Assembly: GCF_001418225.1 (NCBI RefSeq) | Contig: NZ_LIPT01000003.1 | Coordinates: 248,001-312,000 of the forward strand | DNA from: Pannonibacter indicus | GTDB taxonomy: Bacteria > Pseudomonadota > Alphaproteobacteria > Rhizobiales > Stappiaceae | Reading direction: 5' to 3' | DNA: 64,000 nucleotides | Shown here: one piece after another, positions 26,783 through 36,095 of the stretch | Position numbering within the stretch: position 1 is the stretch's first letter | Layout of the letters: every line of letters begins with the position of its first letter | The notes under the pieces: generated by a model | What the model saw: the letters and a program-made list of their open reading frames with translations, nothing else | Told to the model about the DNA's origin: nothing | The model's database searches: none | Made by a program: the position numbers and the translations under genes

Positions 26783-27948
26783 GCGCGAGCCTCCACAACG
26801 GTCTGCAGCCGGTCCAGCCACAGCGAGAAGCCGACGGCGGGCACCTCGTGCGGGGCGCCCAGCAGGCGCAGCAGCTTGTCATAGCGCCCGCCGCCGACGA
26901 TCTGCCCCGGCAGGTCATGACCTGCAGCGGTCATCTCGAAGACGAAGCCGGTATAATAGTCGAGGCGGCGGCCGAAATCAGCGGCAAACTGCATGCGCGA
27001 GGCGGCAAGACCGTGCGCATTGATGGCCGCAAGCCGGGCTTCGAAGGCCGCCAGCGGGCCGGAAAGGTCCAGGCCATGACGGCTGGCGAAGGCCTTCAGC
27101 TCGCAAAGCGCCACATCCGGCTGGCCCTTGATGGCAAGATAGTCGCGCAAGGTGGCCGCCGCGCCCGCATTGGCGCCTGAGCCGTTGGCAAGGGCGGCCT
27201 GCTCCAGAAAGCGTTCGGCAATTTCGCTGGCGCTGCGCCCGGCCACGGCGGTGATGCCGGCGATGGACAGAAGATCGGTGACCACCTGCTGCGCGGCTTC
27301 ATGATTGGCGCCGTCGAGCGCGGCGAGGAAGCCGAGACGGGTGGCGCTGTCATCCTGCACGCCTTCGCCGCCCATGCGGGCGATGGCCGCGTCCAGCCGG
27401 GCCGTCTCGCCGAACAACCCGCGCAGGCGGCGCTGCCACACCACGGGCAGGTTCAGCCCGGCAAGCACGGCGGTGAAGATGGTTTCATCGCCGATGCGGA
27501 TCACCGGATCCGTGATGCCAAGGTCGGCCAGCACGCCGGTGGCCAGCGCCAGCATCGCGGCATCCGCCTGTTCCCGGTCGGTGCGGCCAAAGCTTTCGGC
27601 ACCAACCTGCGGGATCTCGCCGATGCCGCCGGGGCGCTGGCGGAACACGGGCCCCGCGTAGCAATAGTCATCGCGCCGGTTGGCCGGTTCGCTTTCGAGG
27701 TGCTGGCGGCAGACGGGAATGGTGAAATCCGGGCGCAGGCACAGCTCCGGCCCATCGGCACCGTTCGTCAGGAACAGGCGGCGGCGGATGTCCTCGCCCA
27801 CCAGATCCAGAAACGTGTCCGCAGGCTGCAGGATCGGCGGGTCGATGCGCGTATGCCCGGCAGCCTGCAGCCGCGCCAGTGCGGTTGCGGCCAGCCGTGC
27901 GGTGCCGGCATCGGCCCCTGATCCGTTTGCTGCGGTGCTTCCCGTCAT
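26779..27948 (-). CDS. hisZ: ATP phosphoribosyltransferase regulatory subunit HisZ
   Basis: A 389-residue HisRS-like protein without synthetase activity that forms the allosteric partner of HisG. It keeps class II synthetase folds (LCLRPDFTIPVCRQHL; GPVFRQRPGGIGEIPQVGAESFG; GRRLDYYTGFVFEMTA) but lacks the tRNA-anticodon domain. The stop overlaps the hisG start by 4 bp, and it begins 10 bp after hisS. The arrangement couples tRNA charging and histidine synthesis genes in one message. Confidence 0.93.
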   Translation of the reverse strand: MTGSTAANGSGADAGTARLAATALARLQAAGHTRIDPPILQPADTFLDLVGEDIRRRLFLTNGADGPELCLRPDFTIPVCRQHLESEPANRRDDYCYAGPVFRQRPGGIGEIPQVGAESFGRTDREQADAAMLALATGVLADLGITDPVIRIGDETIFTAVLAGLNLPVVWQRRLRGLFGETARLDAAIARMGGEGVQDDSATRLGFLAALDGANHEAAQQVVTDLLSIAGITAVAGRSASEIAERFLEQAALANGSGANAGAAATLRDYLAIKGQPDVALCELKAFASRHGLDLSGPLAAFEARLAAINAHGLAASRMQFAADFGRRLDYYTGFVFEMTAAGHDLPGQIVGGGRYDKLLRLLGAPHEVPAVGFSLWLDRLQTVVEARA

Positions 27949-27958
27949 CGTCCTGTCC

Positions 27959-29494
27959 TCAGCTTGCCGCGCGGGCGCGGTCTTCGGCCTGCCCGGCCAG
28001 CATGCGCTTCACGGTTTCCACCAGCTCGCCTGCGGCCACAGTCACCTGTGCCGGGCGGCTTTCGCGCCATGTTACATTGTCGGTTATTTCACCTGAAAGA
28101 CGCTTGCCCTCAATCAAGTCCTTGATCTGGATTTCTCCGTTGGCGCGCTCATCGGAACCTTGAATGATGGCGAGGGGGCAGCCGCGCTTGTCGGCATATT
28201 TCAGCTGGTTGCCGAATTTCTTCCAGTTGCCCTGATACATCTCGGCACGGATGCCGGCCTGCCGCAGCTGCTGGGTCATGGCCTGATAGCTGGCCATGGC
28301 GTCTGCATCGCCGTCCATGACGGTGACGAGAACCGGCGGCAGCGTCCCGCTGCCCTGCAGCTTGCCGAGGTTCTTCAGCGCGCTCATCAGGCGCGACACG
28401 CCGATGGAAAAGCCCGTGGCCGGAACATCGCGGCCCGTGAAGCGCTTCACCAGCCCGTCATAGCGCCCGCCGCCGCCAACGGAGCCGAACTGCACCACCT
28501 CACCCTTTTCATTGGTGACGGGGAACAGCAGTTCGGCCTCATAGACGGGGCCGGTGTAATATTCGAGGCCGCGCACGACGGAGGTGTCGATCTTGATGCG
28601 CTCGGCACCATACCCAGCTGCACGGACGAGGCCGGAGATGGCGCGCAGCTCCGAGAAGCCGTCATGAAGCGCCGCATTGAAGGGCAGGGCCGCCAGTGCT
28701 GGTGTCTTGAAGGCGAGGTCCTCGCCATCAGCCAGAAGCGCCTCCAGCGAGCCGCCTTCCAGAATTTCGAGGATGGCGGCGATGGCAGCGTCCGCAAGCC
28801 CGGCGCCCTTGGTGAAGTCGCCGCTCTCGTCCTTGCGCCCGGCACCCAGCAAGAGGCGCACGCCTTCGCTGCCGAACTTGTCGAACTTGTCCATGGCGCG
28901 CAGCACGGTCAGGCGCTGTTCGCCGTCCGCCTCACCGCCAAGGCCGATGGCTTCGAGCACGCCGTCCAGAACCTTGCGGTTGTTGACGCGCACAACATAC
29001 TGGCCTTTCAGCCCAAGCGCTTCCAGCGTATCGGCGAACATCATGCACATTTCCGCGTCCGCCCCGACGCCCGGTGCGCCAACGCTGTCGGCGTCGAACT
29101 GCATGAACTGGCGGAAGCGGCCGGGGCCGGGCTTTTCGTTGCGGAACACCCAGCCCGCCCGGTAGCTGCGGAACGGCAGCTGGATCTCGTTGATGTGCTC
29201 GGCCACATGGCGCGCGAGCGGGGCCGTCAGGTCATAGCGCAGGCTCAGCCACTGCTCGTCGTCATCCTGCACGGAGAAGACGCCCGCATTCGGCCGGTCC
29301 GTATCGGGCAGGAACTTGCCGAGGCAATCGGTGTATTCGAACATCGGCGTCTCGACCGGATCAAACCCGTAAAGCTCGTAAACCGCCTTGATCTTCGCGA
29401 CCATTTCTTCGGTGGCGCGGATATCCGCTGCCGAACGGTCAACAAAGCCGCGCGGCAGCCGCGCCTTCAGTTTCTGGGTCTTCGGATTTGACAT
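27959..29494 (-). CDS. hisS: Histidyl-tRNA synthetase
   Basis: A 511-residue class II synthetase charging tRNA-His. Motif 1 and 2 regions ([37 protein letters not shown]) and the HisRS-specific [17 protein letters not shown] are visible, followed by motif 3 ([13 protein letters not shown]) and the anticodon domain. The N-terminal extension and the ~500-residue length fit the alphaproteobacterial HisRS type, in which the tRNA-His identity elements differ from those of other bacteria. It heads the hisS-hisZ-hisG operon. Confidence 0.95.
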   Translation of the reverse strand: MSNPKTQKLKARLPRGFVDRSAADIRATEEMVAKIKAVYELYGFDPVETPMFEYTDCLGKFLPDTDRPNAGVFSVQDDDEQWLSLRYDLTAPLARHVAEHINEIQLPFRSYRAGWVFRNEKPGPGRFRQFMQFDADSVGAPGVGADAEMCMMFADTLEALGLKGQYVVRVNNRKVLDGVLEAIGLGGEADGEQRLTVLRAMDKFDKFGSEGVRLLLGAGRKDESGDFTKGAGLADAAIAAILEILEGGSLEALLADGEDLAFKTPALAALPFNAALHDGFSELRAISGLVRAAGYGAERIKIDTSVVRGLEYYTGPVYEAELLFPVTNEKGEVVQFGSVGGGGRYDGLVKRFTGRDVPATGFSIGVSRLMSALKNLGKLQGSGTLPPVLVTVMDGDADAMASYQAMTQQLRQAGIRAEMYQGNWKKFGNQLKYADKRGCPLAIIQGSDERANGEIQIKDLIEGKRLSGEITDNVTWRESRPAQVTVAAGELVETVKRMLAGQAEDRARAAS

Positions 29495-29731
29495 GGAACA
29501 GGCTGCTTTCCGGGATGCTGTGCAACAGGCTTGCGGTCATGTCCAGCGGCTTTCATGCCCCTGAAACGGCTGGCTGTTTCCTAGACGAAACCAGCCCGCC
29601 GGGCAAGGCATTGGGCGGGGAAGCGGGCGGTGCCTGTTTTCAGCCGTCACGCCCTATTCCTGTGGTGGGCGGTGTTTGAGATGGATGGCAGGGGGAAAAG
29701 GCTGTTTGCCCTGCACAGCACGGCGGTTCAG

Positions 29732-29758
29732 TTCCCCTCCCCTCAAGGGGGAGGGGAA
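29732..29758. repeat. CCCCTCCCC/GGGGAGGGG hairpin element
   Basis: A perfect 11-bp inverted repeat with a 5-nt loop. The same core, with one bulge, occurs at 50984-51007 in front of smc, pointing to a repeat family scattered between genes. Confidence 0.65.
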
Positions 29759-29872
29759 AGGAGAGGCATCAGTCAGAGAGGCGAAACATTGAAACTGCTT
29801 GTTTTTTGGCGTCAGAGCACGTCTGTGCATCCTCATGCACGAAGCCTGCATATCGCAGCTCAAGGTGGAACA

Positions 29873-29902
29873 AAGGGCGCTGTGCTCAAAAGAGAGCGCC
29901 TT
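29873..29902 (-). terminator. Likely terminator of the truncated hemoglobin gene
   Basis: GGCGCT/AGCGCC stem with flanking AAG/CTT, directly after the stop codon on the minus strand, followed by CTTTGTT. Moderate strength. Confidence 0.5.
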
Positions 29903-29907
29903 CCCCC

Positions 29908-30357
29908 TTATTCCTCCCCGAACAGAAATCCCGGCGGGCGGTCGAAGGGGGTGCCGAGCATGGCGAGCCAGAGGCTGGTGGCGATGCGCTCGGCCTGGCG
30001 GATGACGATGGCGGCAGCTTCCGGATCGGCAAAGACGTGGCGGGCGGTGGCGCGGAAGAGGGTGAGCCAGCGGCGGAAATCATCGCTTTTCACCTCCTGG
30101 CGCATGGGCAGGTGGGCAGGCACCGGACGGCCCTTGTATTCGCCGGTCTTCAGGAGCACGGAGCCCCAGAAGCCCTTCATCCGGTGCAAATGCGCCTCCC
30201 AGTGCCCGGCCATACGGGCCTCGAAAATGGGGCCGAGGCGTTCGTCGGCGCGCACGGCATCATAGAAGCTGTCCACCAGCGTGTTGATCTCCTCGCGGGT
30301 GATGCTTTCATGCATGGGAACGCGGGTGACGGCGGGGCGGATGTCGACTGAGGTCAT
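29908..30357 (-). CDS. Group III truncated hemoglobin
   Basis: A 149-residue 2-on-2 globin. The sequence from ITREEINTLVDSFYDAVRADERLGPIFEARM to LHRMKGFWGSVLLKTGEYKG, with the later FRRWLTLFRATARHVF, is the group III (Ctb-like) pattern. Group III proteins bind oxygen and NO; their role is thought to be redox or nitrosative defence. It is a single gene, with its start 200 bp from the divergent glycosyltransferase gene. Confidence 0.9.
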   Translation of the reverse strand: MTSVDIRPAVTRVPMHESITREEINTLVDSFYDAVRADERLGPIFEARMAGHWEAHLHRMKGFWGSVLLKTGEYKGRPVPAHLPMRQEVKSDDFRRWLTLFRATARHVFADPEAAAIVIRQAERIATSLWLAMLGTPFDRPPGFLFGEE

Positions 30358-30557
30358 GGCCTGCTTTCCTGATCAGGCCGCCAGTCTAGCGGCGAGTCTT
30401 TGCAAAGGCACGGCAAAAGCTGCGCGGGCGGCAAGGGGCCGCAGGCTGCCGTCAACCGTGCCTTGCTTGCAAATGGCGGCCTTTTGGCTATGTTCCCGGC
30501 CAAACAGACCGGCAGGCAGACGGCCGCCGCAAGACGATTGAAGAACGGATTTTCCGC

Positions 30558-31685
30558 ATGGATGTGAGCCTGAACCGGACAGAGGTGCAACATGGCGCCG
30601 CGCCGGAACTCACGGTGGTTCTGCCGACCTATAATGAGCGGGGCAACGTGCCGCTGGTGATTTCGGCGCTGCGCAAGGCGCTGGAAGGCGTGGCCTGGGA
30701 AGTCATCTTCGTCGATGACAACTCACCGGATGGCACCGCCGCCGCAGCCCGCGCCATTGCCGCCAAGGACCCGCGCATTCGCGTCATCCGCCGTGTTGGC
30801 CGCCGGGGGCTTTCGGGCGCCTGCGTCGAAGGCATGCTGGCGTCGTCTGCCCCCTTTGTGGCGGTGATGGATGCGGACATGCAGCATGACGAGACGCTGC
30901 TGCCGCGCATGCTGGCGGCGCTGCGCTCCGGCGAGGTGGATCTCGCAGTCGCCAGCCGTAAGGTGGAAGGCGGTGATATCGGCGAGGGCCTGTCCGCAAT
31001 CCGCAAGGCGGGCTCCAATTTCGCCAACGCGCTGGCGCGCAAGCTGCTGAAGGTGACACTCTCCGACCCGATGAGCGGCTTCTTCATGCTGCGGCGGGAA
31101 GTGGTCGATGAGCTGGCTCCGCGTCTGTCGGCGCAGGGCTTCAAGATCCTGCTCGACATCGTGGCGAGCGGCGAGGGGCGCTTGCGCATCCGCGAGCTGC
31201 CCTTTGTCTTCCGCGAGCGGCAGGAGGGGGAAAGCAAGCTCGATACGCTGGTGACGCTGGATTATCTGGGCCTTCTGGTCTCGAAGTATCTCGGCGACAT
31301 GGTCTCCGTCCGCTTCCTCATGTTCAGCCTTGTGGGCGCCAGCGGCGTGCTGGTGCATCTGGTGGCGCTGCGCGCGTCGCTGCAGGCGCTGGAACTGGAC
31401 TTCAATCAGGCGCAGATGGTGGCGACCTTCGTCGCCATGACCACCAACTTCTTCCTCAACAACCAGCTGACCTACCGTGACCGGCGGCTGACCGGGTTTG
31501 CCATCCTGCGCGGCCTTGTCACCTTTTATGCGGTGTGCAGTGTCGGCGTGCTGGCCAATGTCGGCGTCGCCAACCTGATCTACGAGAACGAGCCGGTGTG
31601 GTGGATTGCGGGTGCTGCCGGTGCGGTGATGGGCGCCGTGTGGAACTATGCTGCCTCCTCTGTGCTGACCTGGCGCAAGTCCTGA
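30558..31685 (+). CDS. Polyprenol-phosphate glycosyltransferase (GT2) fused to a GtrA membrane domain
   Basis: A 375-residue fusion. The N-terminal GT2 domain (TVVLPTYNERGNVPLVISAL; VDDNSPDGTAAAAR; VAVMDADMQHDETLLPRML) resembles dolichol-phosphate mannosyltransferases. It would move a sugar from a nucleotide donor onto undecaprenyl phosphate. The C-terminal GtrA-like part, from about residue 250, has four membrane helices and would flip or anchor the product. The next gene, a GT39 transferase, starts 7 bp later, so the pair probably supplies and uses a lipid-linked sugar for lipid A or another envelope glycan. Confidence 0.9.
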   Translation: MDVSLNRTEVQHGAAPELTVVLPTYNERGNVPLVISALRKALEGVAWEVIFVDDNSPDGTAAAARAIAAKDPRIRVIRRVGRRGLSGACVEGMLASSAPFVAVMDADMQHDETLLPRMLAALRSGEVDLAVASRKVEGGDIGEGLSAIRKAGSNFANALARKLLKVTLSDPMSGFFMLRREVVDELAPRLSAQGFKILLDIVASGEGRLRIRELPFVFRERQEGESKLDTLVTLDYLGLLVSKYLGDMVSVRFLMFSLVGASGVLVHLVALRASLQALELDFNQAQMVATFVAMTTNFFLNNQLTYRDRRLTGFAILRGLVTFYAVCSVGVLANVGVANLIYENEPVWWIAGAAGAVMGAVWNYAASSVLTWRKS

Positions 31686-31692
31686 GGGTGAA

Positions 31693-33231
31693 GTGATCAT
31701 GGCTGGACAGACGGGCGCATTGGGAACAGGCCGCGAAAGAGTGGCAGACCTGCCGCTGTGGCTGCACCCGAAGCTGCTTGTCCTTCTGGTGCTGGCGCTG
31801 ACGGCGCTGCGCCTGTGGACTGGGGGCAGTGCCTATATCGTCGAGGACGAGGCCTATTACCGGCTCTGGGGCCTTTATCCGGCTTTCGGCTATTATGATC
31901 ACCCGCCGATGGTCGCCTGGTGGATCTGGCTGGGCCAGCAGATTGCGGGCGATAATGCGCTCGGGTTGCGGCTGGTCAGCATCCTGTCGGCGGCCATTGG
32001 GGCGCTGGCGCTGTGGCGCACGGCATTTCTGCTGTTTGGTCCGCGTGTGGCCGGGCTGTCCGTGCTGTTTCTCAACGCGACGCTGCTGGTCGGCGTCGGC
32101 GCGGTGATTGCCACGCCTGATGCGCCTTCCGTGTTCTTCTGGGGCCTGACGCTCTGGGCTCTGGCGGAACTCACTGCTTCGGGAAAAGCCAGCTGGTGGC
32201 TGGCGGTTGGGCTGTTCGCAGGTCTTGGGCTCGTCTCCAAATATTCCGTGCTGTTCCTTGGCGCCGGGATCGTGCTGTGGCTGCTGATGCCCGCAAACCG
32301 CCGCTGGTTCTTCTCCTGGCAGCTTTGGGCGGGTGGGCTGATTGCCCTCGCGGTGCTTTCCCCGGTGCTGATGTGGAACGCGGGCCATGACTGGGCCTCC
32401 TTCTACAAGCAGTTTGGCCGTGCCGGGCGGGGTGACTGGACGGAAAAGTTCATTGTCGAGTTCCTCGGTGCATTCCTTGGCCTGCTCAATCCGCTGGTGG
32501 CGATTCCTGCGCTGGCCGGGCTGTGGCAACTGATCCGGCGCATGGGCAAGGGCGAGACAGGCGCCGGACTGATCGTGCTGACCACGCTGCCGTTCCTTGC
32601 CTATCTGCTCGTCCATGCGCTGCATTCGCGTGTGCAGGGCAACTGGCCGGCGCCCGTGTTCCCGGCCTTCTGCATCATGGCCGCGGTGTTTGTGGCAGCA
32701 AGCACAGCACGCTTCTGGCGCGGGCTTGCTGCGGCTGCGGTTGTGCTGGGGCTTGGCCTTGGCGCAGCAGTGCAGGTGCATGCGGTGTCGCCCTTCACCG
32801 GCAAGTTCGCCCGCAAGGACCCCACGTTCCAGATGCGCGGCTGGCAGCAGATCCATGATGAGCTTCGCCAGATCGCCGATGCGCAAGGGGCGGGCTACAT
32901 CGCCACCATGGGCTACGGCCTCAATGGCCAGATGGCCTTTGCCTTCCGGGGGGAAATTCCGGTCGTCCAGCTCAATGACCGCATCCGTTATGTGATGATG
33001 CCGCAGCCGGGGCCGGAGCTGTTCTCCGTGCCGGGGCTCTATGTCACCGAAGCGCGGCGCGATGCGGCCGAGCGGCTGTCGGAGACCTTTGGCCGGGTGG
33101 AGCTTGTGGCAACCCTTACGCGCAAGGTTGAGGGCGTGCCGCTTGAGGATCTCTTGGTCTATGTCATCGATCAGCCGGAAGGCCAGCCACTGGAGCCAAT
33201 TGATCCCGCTCTGTGGATGTCCGCGCAATAG
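31693..33231 (+). CDS. GT39-family (ArnT/PMT-like) membrane glycosyltransferase
   Basis: A 512-residue polytopic protein with about ten helices. The motif EDEAYYRLWGLYPAFGYYDH in the first loop holds the acidic residue used by ArnT/PMT enzymes. HPPMVAWWIWLGQQI follows, and a soluble C-terminal domain begins near residue 370. These enzymes transfer a sugar from undecaprenyl phosphate to lipid A, protein or other acceptors in the periplasm. The GTG at 31693 has GAGG at 5 nt; an ATG two codons later is possible. It is co-transcribed with the GT2-GtrA gene. Confidence 0.9.
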   Translation: MIMAGQTGALGTGRERVADLPLWLHPKLLVLLVLALTALRLWTGGSAYIVEDEAYYRLWGLYPAFGYYDHPPMVAWWIWLGQQIAGDNALGLRLVSILSAAIGALALWRTAFLLFGPRVAGLSVLFLNATLLVGVGAVIATPDAPSVFFWGLTLWALAELTASGKASWWLAVGLFAGLGLVSKYSVLFLGAGIVLWLLMPANRRWFFSWQLWAGGLIALAVLSPVLMWNAGHDWASFYKQFGRAGRGDWTEKFIVEFLGAFLGLLNPLVAIPALAGLWQLIRRMGKGETGAGLIVLTTLPFLAYLLVHALHSRVQGNWPAPVFPAFCIMAAVFVAASTARFWRGLAAAAVVLGLGLGAAVQVHAVSPFTGKFARKDPTFQMRGWQQIHDELRQIADAQGAGYIATMGYGLNGQMAFAFRGEIPVVQLNDRIRYVMMPQPGPELFSVPGLYVTEARRDAAERLSETFGRVELVATLTRKVEGVPLEDLLVYVIDQPEGQPLEPIDPALWMSAQ

Positions 33232-33342
33232 GCTGATGCCGCGAGGTTATGCCTGAACTTCTGTTTCCGATTGTATTCCAAGCCTTTTTGCGGTTAGCAA
33301 AGAGGCATGGTGCCCCGCGATAAATTGCGGGTAGGGGGCGGA

Positions 33343-34140
33343 ATGAAACGGATCACCCTGGCGGCAGTCGATTATGGCTTCGCGTTCGGCACGGACCGGG
33401 CGATCCGCGAACTTTTGGCGCAGGGCCGCCTCAGCGCGGTGGGCTGTCTTGCTTTCTCCGAGATGTGGCGGCGAGAATATGCGCCCTTGCGCGAGGTCGT
33501 GGATTGCAGCGCAGGTCATGCACTGGTTGGCCTGACCCTGACGCTGACAGGCGCCTTCGGCAAACCGATGAGCCCCCGCTGGCAGCAGGAACTGGGGCCA
33601 TCCTTCCGCAGCCCCGGCTGGTTTGGCCGCCGCGCAGGCTTCGGGCTGCTGCCCGACGAAATCATCCTTGAGGAGATGGCCGCCCAGATCCGCAGCTTCA
33701 TGGCGCATTTCGGCGCTGAACCGCAATTCATCACCTTGTCCGATGGCCTGATGCGCCACCGGGCTCTGGTTCGGCTGCTGGCACGGGCGGTGGAGGCTGA
33801 GGGGCTTGCCAACCGTCCCCTTCTCATCTACCCGCAAGGGGAAGGGCGGGCGCTGCGCCGTTTCAGCCGCTTTGCGTTAAAGCTTGGCTTTCCGCTGCTG
33901 GCCAGCGGCCCCATTCTGCCGGACCCGCCAACTGAGGCGGAACTGCAGGAGGCGCTGAGGCATCACTTCGACGGACTTCCCGAAATGGCTTTCGTCGTGG
34001 CGCGGCCTGCGATCATCGATGACCGTCTGCGGCGGCAACTGCCAAAGGCGGAGCTTGCAAGGCGCGAGCGGCATTTTGCTGTGCTCAAAAGCCTCAAATT
34101 CTTCAACACACTGGCAGAGAAGGACATCTTCCTTTACTGA
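33343..34140 (+). CDS. ChbG/HpnK-family (YdjC-like) protein with a degenerate active site
   Basis: A 265-residue protein with the overall YdjC layout: beta strand at the start (ITLAAVDYGFAFGTDRAI), then VGLTLTLTGAFG, FITLSDGLMRHRALVRLLARAVE, and a final SLKFFNTLAEKDIFLY. The family is a metal-dependent sugar or lipid deacetylase using an Asp-Asp pair and two histidines. Here the first Asp is Val, the His of GLHL is Thr, and the DxHxHxH stretch has become LSDGLMRH. It is therefore probably not an active deacetylase. It lies 111 bp after the GT39 gene and may serve the same glycan. Confidence 0.72.
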   Translation: MKRITLAAVDYGFAFGTDRAIRELLAQGRLSAVGCLAFSEMWRREYAPLREVVDCSAGHALVGLTLTLTGAFGKPMSPRWQQELGPSFRSPGWFGRRAGFGLLPDEIILEEMAAQIRSFMAHFGAEPQFITLSDGLMRHRALVRLLARAVEAEGLANRPLLIYPQGEGRALRRFSRFALKLGFPLLASGPILPDPPTEAELQEALRHHFDGLPEMAFVVARPAIIDDRLRRQLPKAELARRERHFAVLKSLKFFNTLAEKDIFLY

Positions 34141-34196
34141 AAGGCGTACCAGCCGGTTTTCTTCTGCCAGTCCTCGATCTGCCTTCCGCGAACGGA

Positions 34197-34224
34197 AACG
34201 GCTCCAGTGGGGGCTGGAGCCGTT
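34197..34224 (+). terminator. Hairpin after the ChbG-like gene
   Basis: A perfect 11-bp stem AACGGCTCCAG/CTGGAGCCGTT with a 6-nt loop, 56 bp beyond the stop, followed by CTTCGG. No long T-run. Confidence 0.6.
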
Positions 34225-34373
34225 CTTCGGGAGGAGGCAAACAGCTCTCGCTGTCTGCTATTGTGGATATGGGCAGTTTTTGCGAGATTGCCAGAGGCAG
34301 AGTAGACAATTTTTACTGGGCAGGCGGGCGGCGCAGGGCCGTGTATCTGCCATGAGCCAAGGGGCAGCGTCTC

Positions 34374-35063
34374 GTGTCGGATCTCAAGGGTTTTCTCGAC
34401 AACAGCTTCACTCTCGAGGGGCTGCCGTCAGAGCTGGCGGACGGGCTCACCCGTCTGGCGCGTCCGATGAAGGTGAACCAGGGAGCGATCCTGTTCGAGA
34501 CCGGCGATCCGGGCAATGGCTGCTACGCCATTCTGGAAGGCTCCCTCAAAGTCTCCATTCTTTCCGTCGAAGGGGATGAGCAGCTGCTCGCCGTGCTGGG
34601 GCCAGGGGATCTGGTGGGTGAACTGGCGCTTCTCGACGGCCGGCCGCGCTCGGCCACTGTCACGGCGCTGAAGGCGGCACGGCTCGCCTTCATCGACAAG
34701 TCCGCTTTCGAGCGCTTTGCCGATGAAAACCCGCAGCTCTACCGGCACATGCTGTCCATCGTCGGCAAGCGGCTGCGCCAGTCCAACGATGTTCTGGCCG
34801 CCCGTTCCTTCCTGCCGCTGCCGGGCCGTGTGGCTCAGACGCTGATGCAACTGTCGGAGACCTTCGGAAAGCCGCTGGATAACGGCCGCATCCTCATTCA
34901 CTACAAGCTCAGCCAGTCCGAGATTGCCAATATGGCAGGCGCTGCGCGGGAGAATGTCAGCCGTGTGCTGAACGACTGGAAGCGGCTCGGCACCATCAGC
35001 CGAATTTCCGGTTATTACTGCCTGGAGCGCCCCGAAGTGCTCAAGCAGGCCGCAACCCTCTGA
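34374..35063 (+). CDS. Crp/Fnr-family transcriptional regulator
   Basis: A 229-residue regulator with a cyclic-nucleotide-type beta-barrel (GNGCYAILEGSLKVSIL; VGELALLDGRPRSATVTA), a dimer helix, and a C-terminal Crp HTH (LSQSEIANMAGAARENVSRVLNDWKRLG). It lacks the N-terminal cysteine cluster of FNR, so it is not an oxygen-sensing iron-sulfur protein. The start is a GTG at 34374, with AGGGG 10 nt upstream. The ligand and targets are unknown. A thioesterase gene follows 33 bp later and may be co-transcribed. Confidence 0.88.
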   Translation: MSDLKGFLDNSFTLEGLPSELADGLTRLARPMKVNQGAILFETGDPGNGCYAILEGSLKVSILSVEGDEQLLAVLGPGDLVGELALLDGRPRSATVTALKAARLAFIDKSAFERFADENPQLYRHMLSIVGKRLRQSNDVLAARSFLPLPGRVAQTLMQLSETFGKPLDNGRILIHYKLSQSEIANMAGAARENVSRVLNDWKRLGTISRISGYYCLERPEVLKQAATL

Positions 35064-35096
35064 TTTTCCTCCCCACCGTCTTTCATGGAGAGCCAT

Positions 35097-35501
35097 GTGA
35101 CAGCCACTTCGGACGCAGAAACCGAACAGCCAACCGGTGATCTGACCCTTCGGACCATGGCCATGCCGGCCGATACCAACGCCTCGGGCGACATTTTCGG
35201 CGGCTGGGTGCTGTCGCAGATGGACCTTGCAGGCGGCATTGCCGCCGGCCAGCGCGCCAGCGGCCGCGTGGTGACCATTGCCATCGACCGGATGAAATTC
35301 ATCCGCCCGGTGCATGTGGGTGACGTGCTGTGCATCTACACGCGCGTTGGCCGGATCGGCCGCTCGTCCATGGAAATCAACATGGAAGCCTGGGCCCTGC
35401 GCCACCGCTATGGCCAGCGGGAAAAGGTGACCGAAGCGATGTTCACCTTTGTCGCCGTGGATGAGGATGGCCGTCCGCGTCCGGTTCCGGCGGAGTGCTG
35501 A
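35097..35501 (+). CDS. YciA-type acyl-CoA thioesterase
   Basis: A 134-residue hot-dog-fold thioesterase. The signature LRTMAMPADTNASGDIFGGWVLSQMD contains the conserved Asn and Asp of YciA, and SGRVVTIAIDRMKFIRPVHVGDV follows. It hydrolyses short- to long-chain acyl-CoA. I chose the GTG at 35097 because GGAGA lies exactly 5 nt before it; the ATG four codons upstream has no ribosome site. Confidence 0.9.
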   Translation: MTATSDAETEQPTGDLTLRTMAMPADTNASGDIFGGWVLSQMDLAGGIAAGQRASGRVVTIAIDRMKFIRPVHVGDVLCIYTRVGRIGRSSMEINMEAWALRHRYGQREKVTEAMFTFVAVDEDGRPRPVPAEC

Positions 35502-35658
35502 GGCCACCCTCCGGTGAACCGGTCTCATTGAGAGGCGGTCAAGCCCGTGCGGCGCCTGAGCGATTTCAAGGCGTGATGCGTCGGCGTCGAAAGCCTTGGC
35601 ATCAGTTCATTGGTGAAAGCCTCTCCAGTTTCGTCTTGCCATGATGAACAGAAAGAAG

Positions 35659-35686
35659 AAGCCGGTCAGGCAGTCCTGACCGGCTT
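35659..35686 (-). terminator. Terminator of the 103-residue orphan gene
   Basis: A perfect 12-bp stem AAGCCGGTCAGG/CCTGACCGGCTT with a CAGT/ACTG loop. On the minus strand it is followed by CTTCTTTC, which is T-rich. It is about 100 bp after the orphan gene's stop. Confidence 0.7.
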
Positions 35687-35783
35687 GTGGCCTGCCTGGG
35701 GCAGGTGGAACAGCATGAAGCGCAAGGCTTTTCAGCCATGGCACGTGAAAATAGCGTGGTTCGGGAACGGGTTCCGCGGCGGT

Positions 35784-36095
35784 TCAGCCGGGAAAGCTCT
35801 GCCGGGCGCGACGCTCGAGATCGGCGTAAAGGCTCTCGTCGACCGCTTTGGAACAGCCAGTGTTCCACAGTGCGATCAGCCCTTCCACCCGTGTCTTGCG
35901 CATCTCTGAGGTCAGCGGCGCATGTGTACGGCGGAGCGCGGCGGTCAGTTTCAACTGACGCAGGCGCTGCAGGACATAAAACTCCGAGGCGGTCAGGGAA
36001 GAACGGGCAGCAGGTGCGGCCAGGTCCTTCAACTGTGCCCCGGCCAGGACAATCTGGACGGATGCGTTCACGGCGTTACTCTCTCTTCTCGACAT
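35784..36095 (-). CDS. Orphan 103-residue protein with a structured leader
   Basis: I do not recognise this protein. It starts MSRRESNAVNASVQIVLAGA, has a helical middle (SLTASEFYVLQRLRQLKLTAALRR) and ends in a basic tail (YADLERRARQSFPG). No signal peptide or membrane helix was seen. The start is supported by a perfect AAGGAGG eight bases upstream. That Shine-Dalgarno lies in a hairpin followed by six T, and a short leader ORF (36076-36174) reads through the same hairpin. A minus-strand terminator follows. The arrangement says the gene is real and tightly controlled. Confidence 0.6.
   Translation of the reverse strand: MSRRESNAVNASVQIVLAGAQLKDLAAPAARSSLTASEFYVLQRLRQLKLTAALRRTHAPLTSEMRKTRVEGLIALWNTGCSKAVDESLYADLERRARQSFPG

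Larger units (their letters stand above)
29495..29907. other. 413-bp intergenic region with a GA/CT-rich hairpin
   Basis: Between hisS and the truncated hemoglobin. It contains a perfect 11-bp hairpin TTCCCCTCCCC/GGGGAGGGGAA (29732-29758) and the hemoglobin terminator near 29873-29902. The hisS promoter must lie in its left part. I see no supported ORF. Confidence 0.7.

Noticed and set aside
25694..26884. A 396-codon frame opposite hisG
   Set aside because: It begins inside the C13 tract region and has no family signature; hisG is certain on the other strand.
29732..29758. CT-rich hairpin as the hisS terminator or attenuator
   Set aside because: It lies upstream of hisS in transcription sense, 240 bp away, and a similar element occurs before smc; a repeat is more likely.
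34374..35063. Crp-family gene as an oxygen-sensing Fnr
   Set aside because: It lacks the N-terminal cysteine cluster needed for the 4Fe-4S centre.
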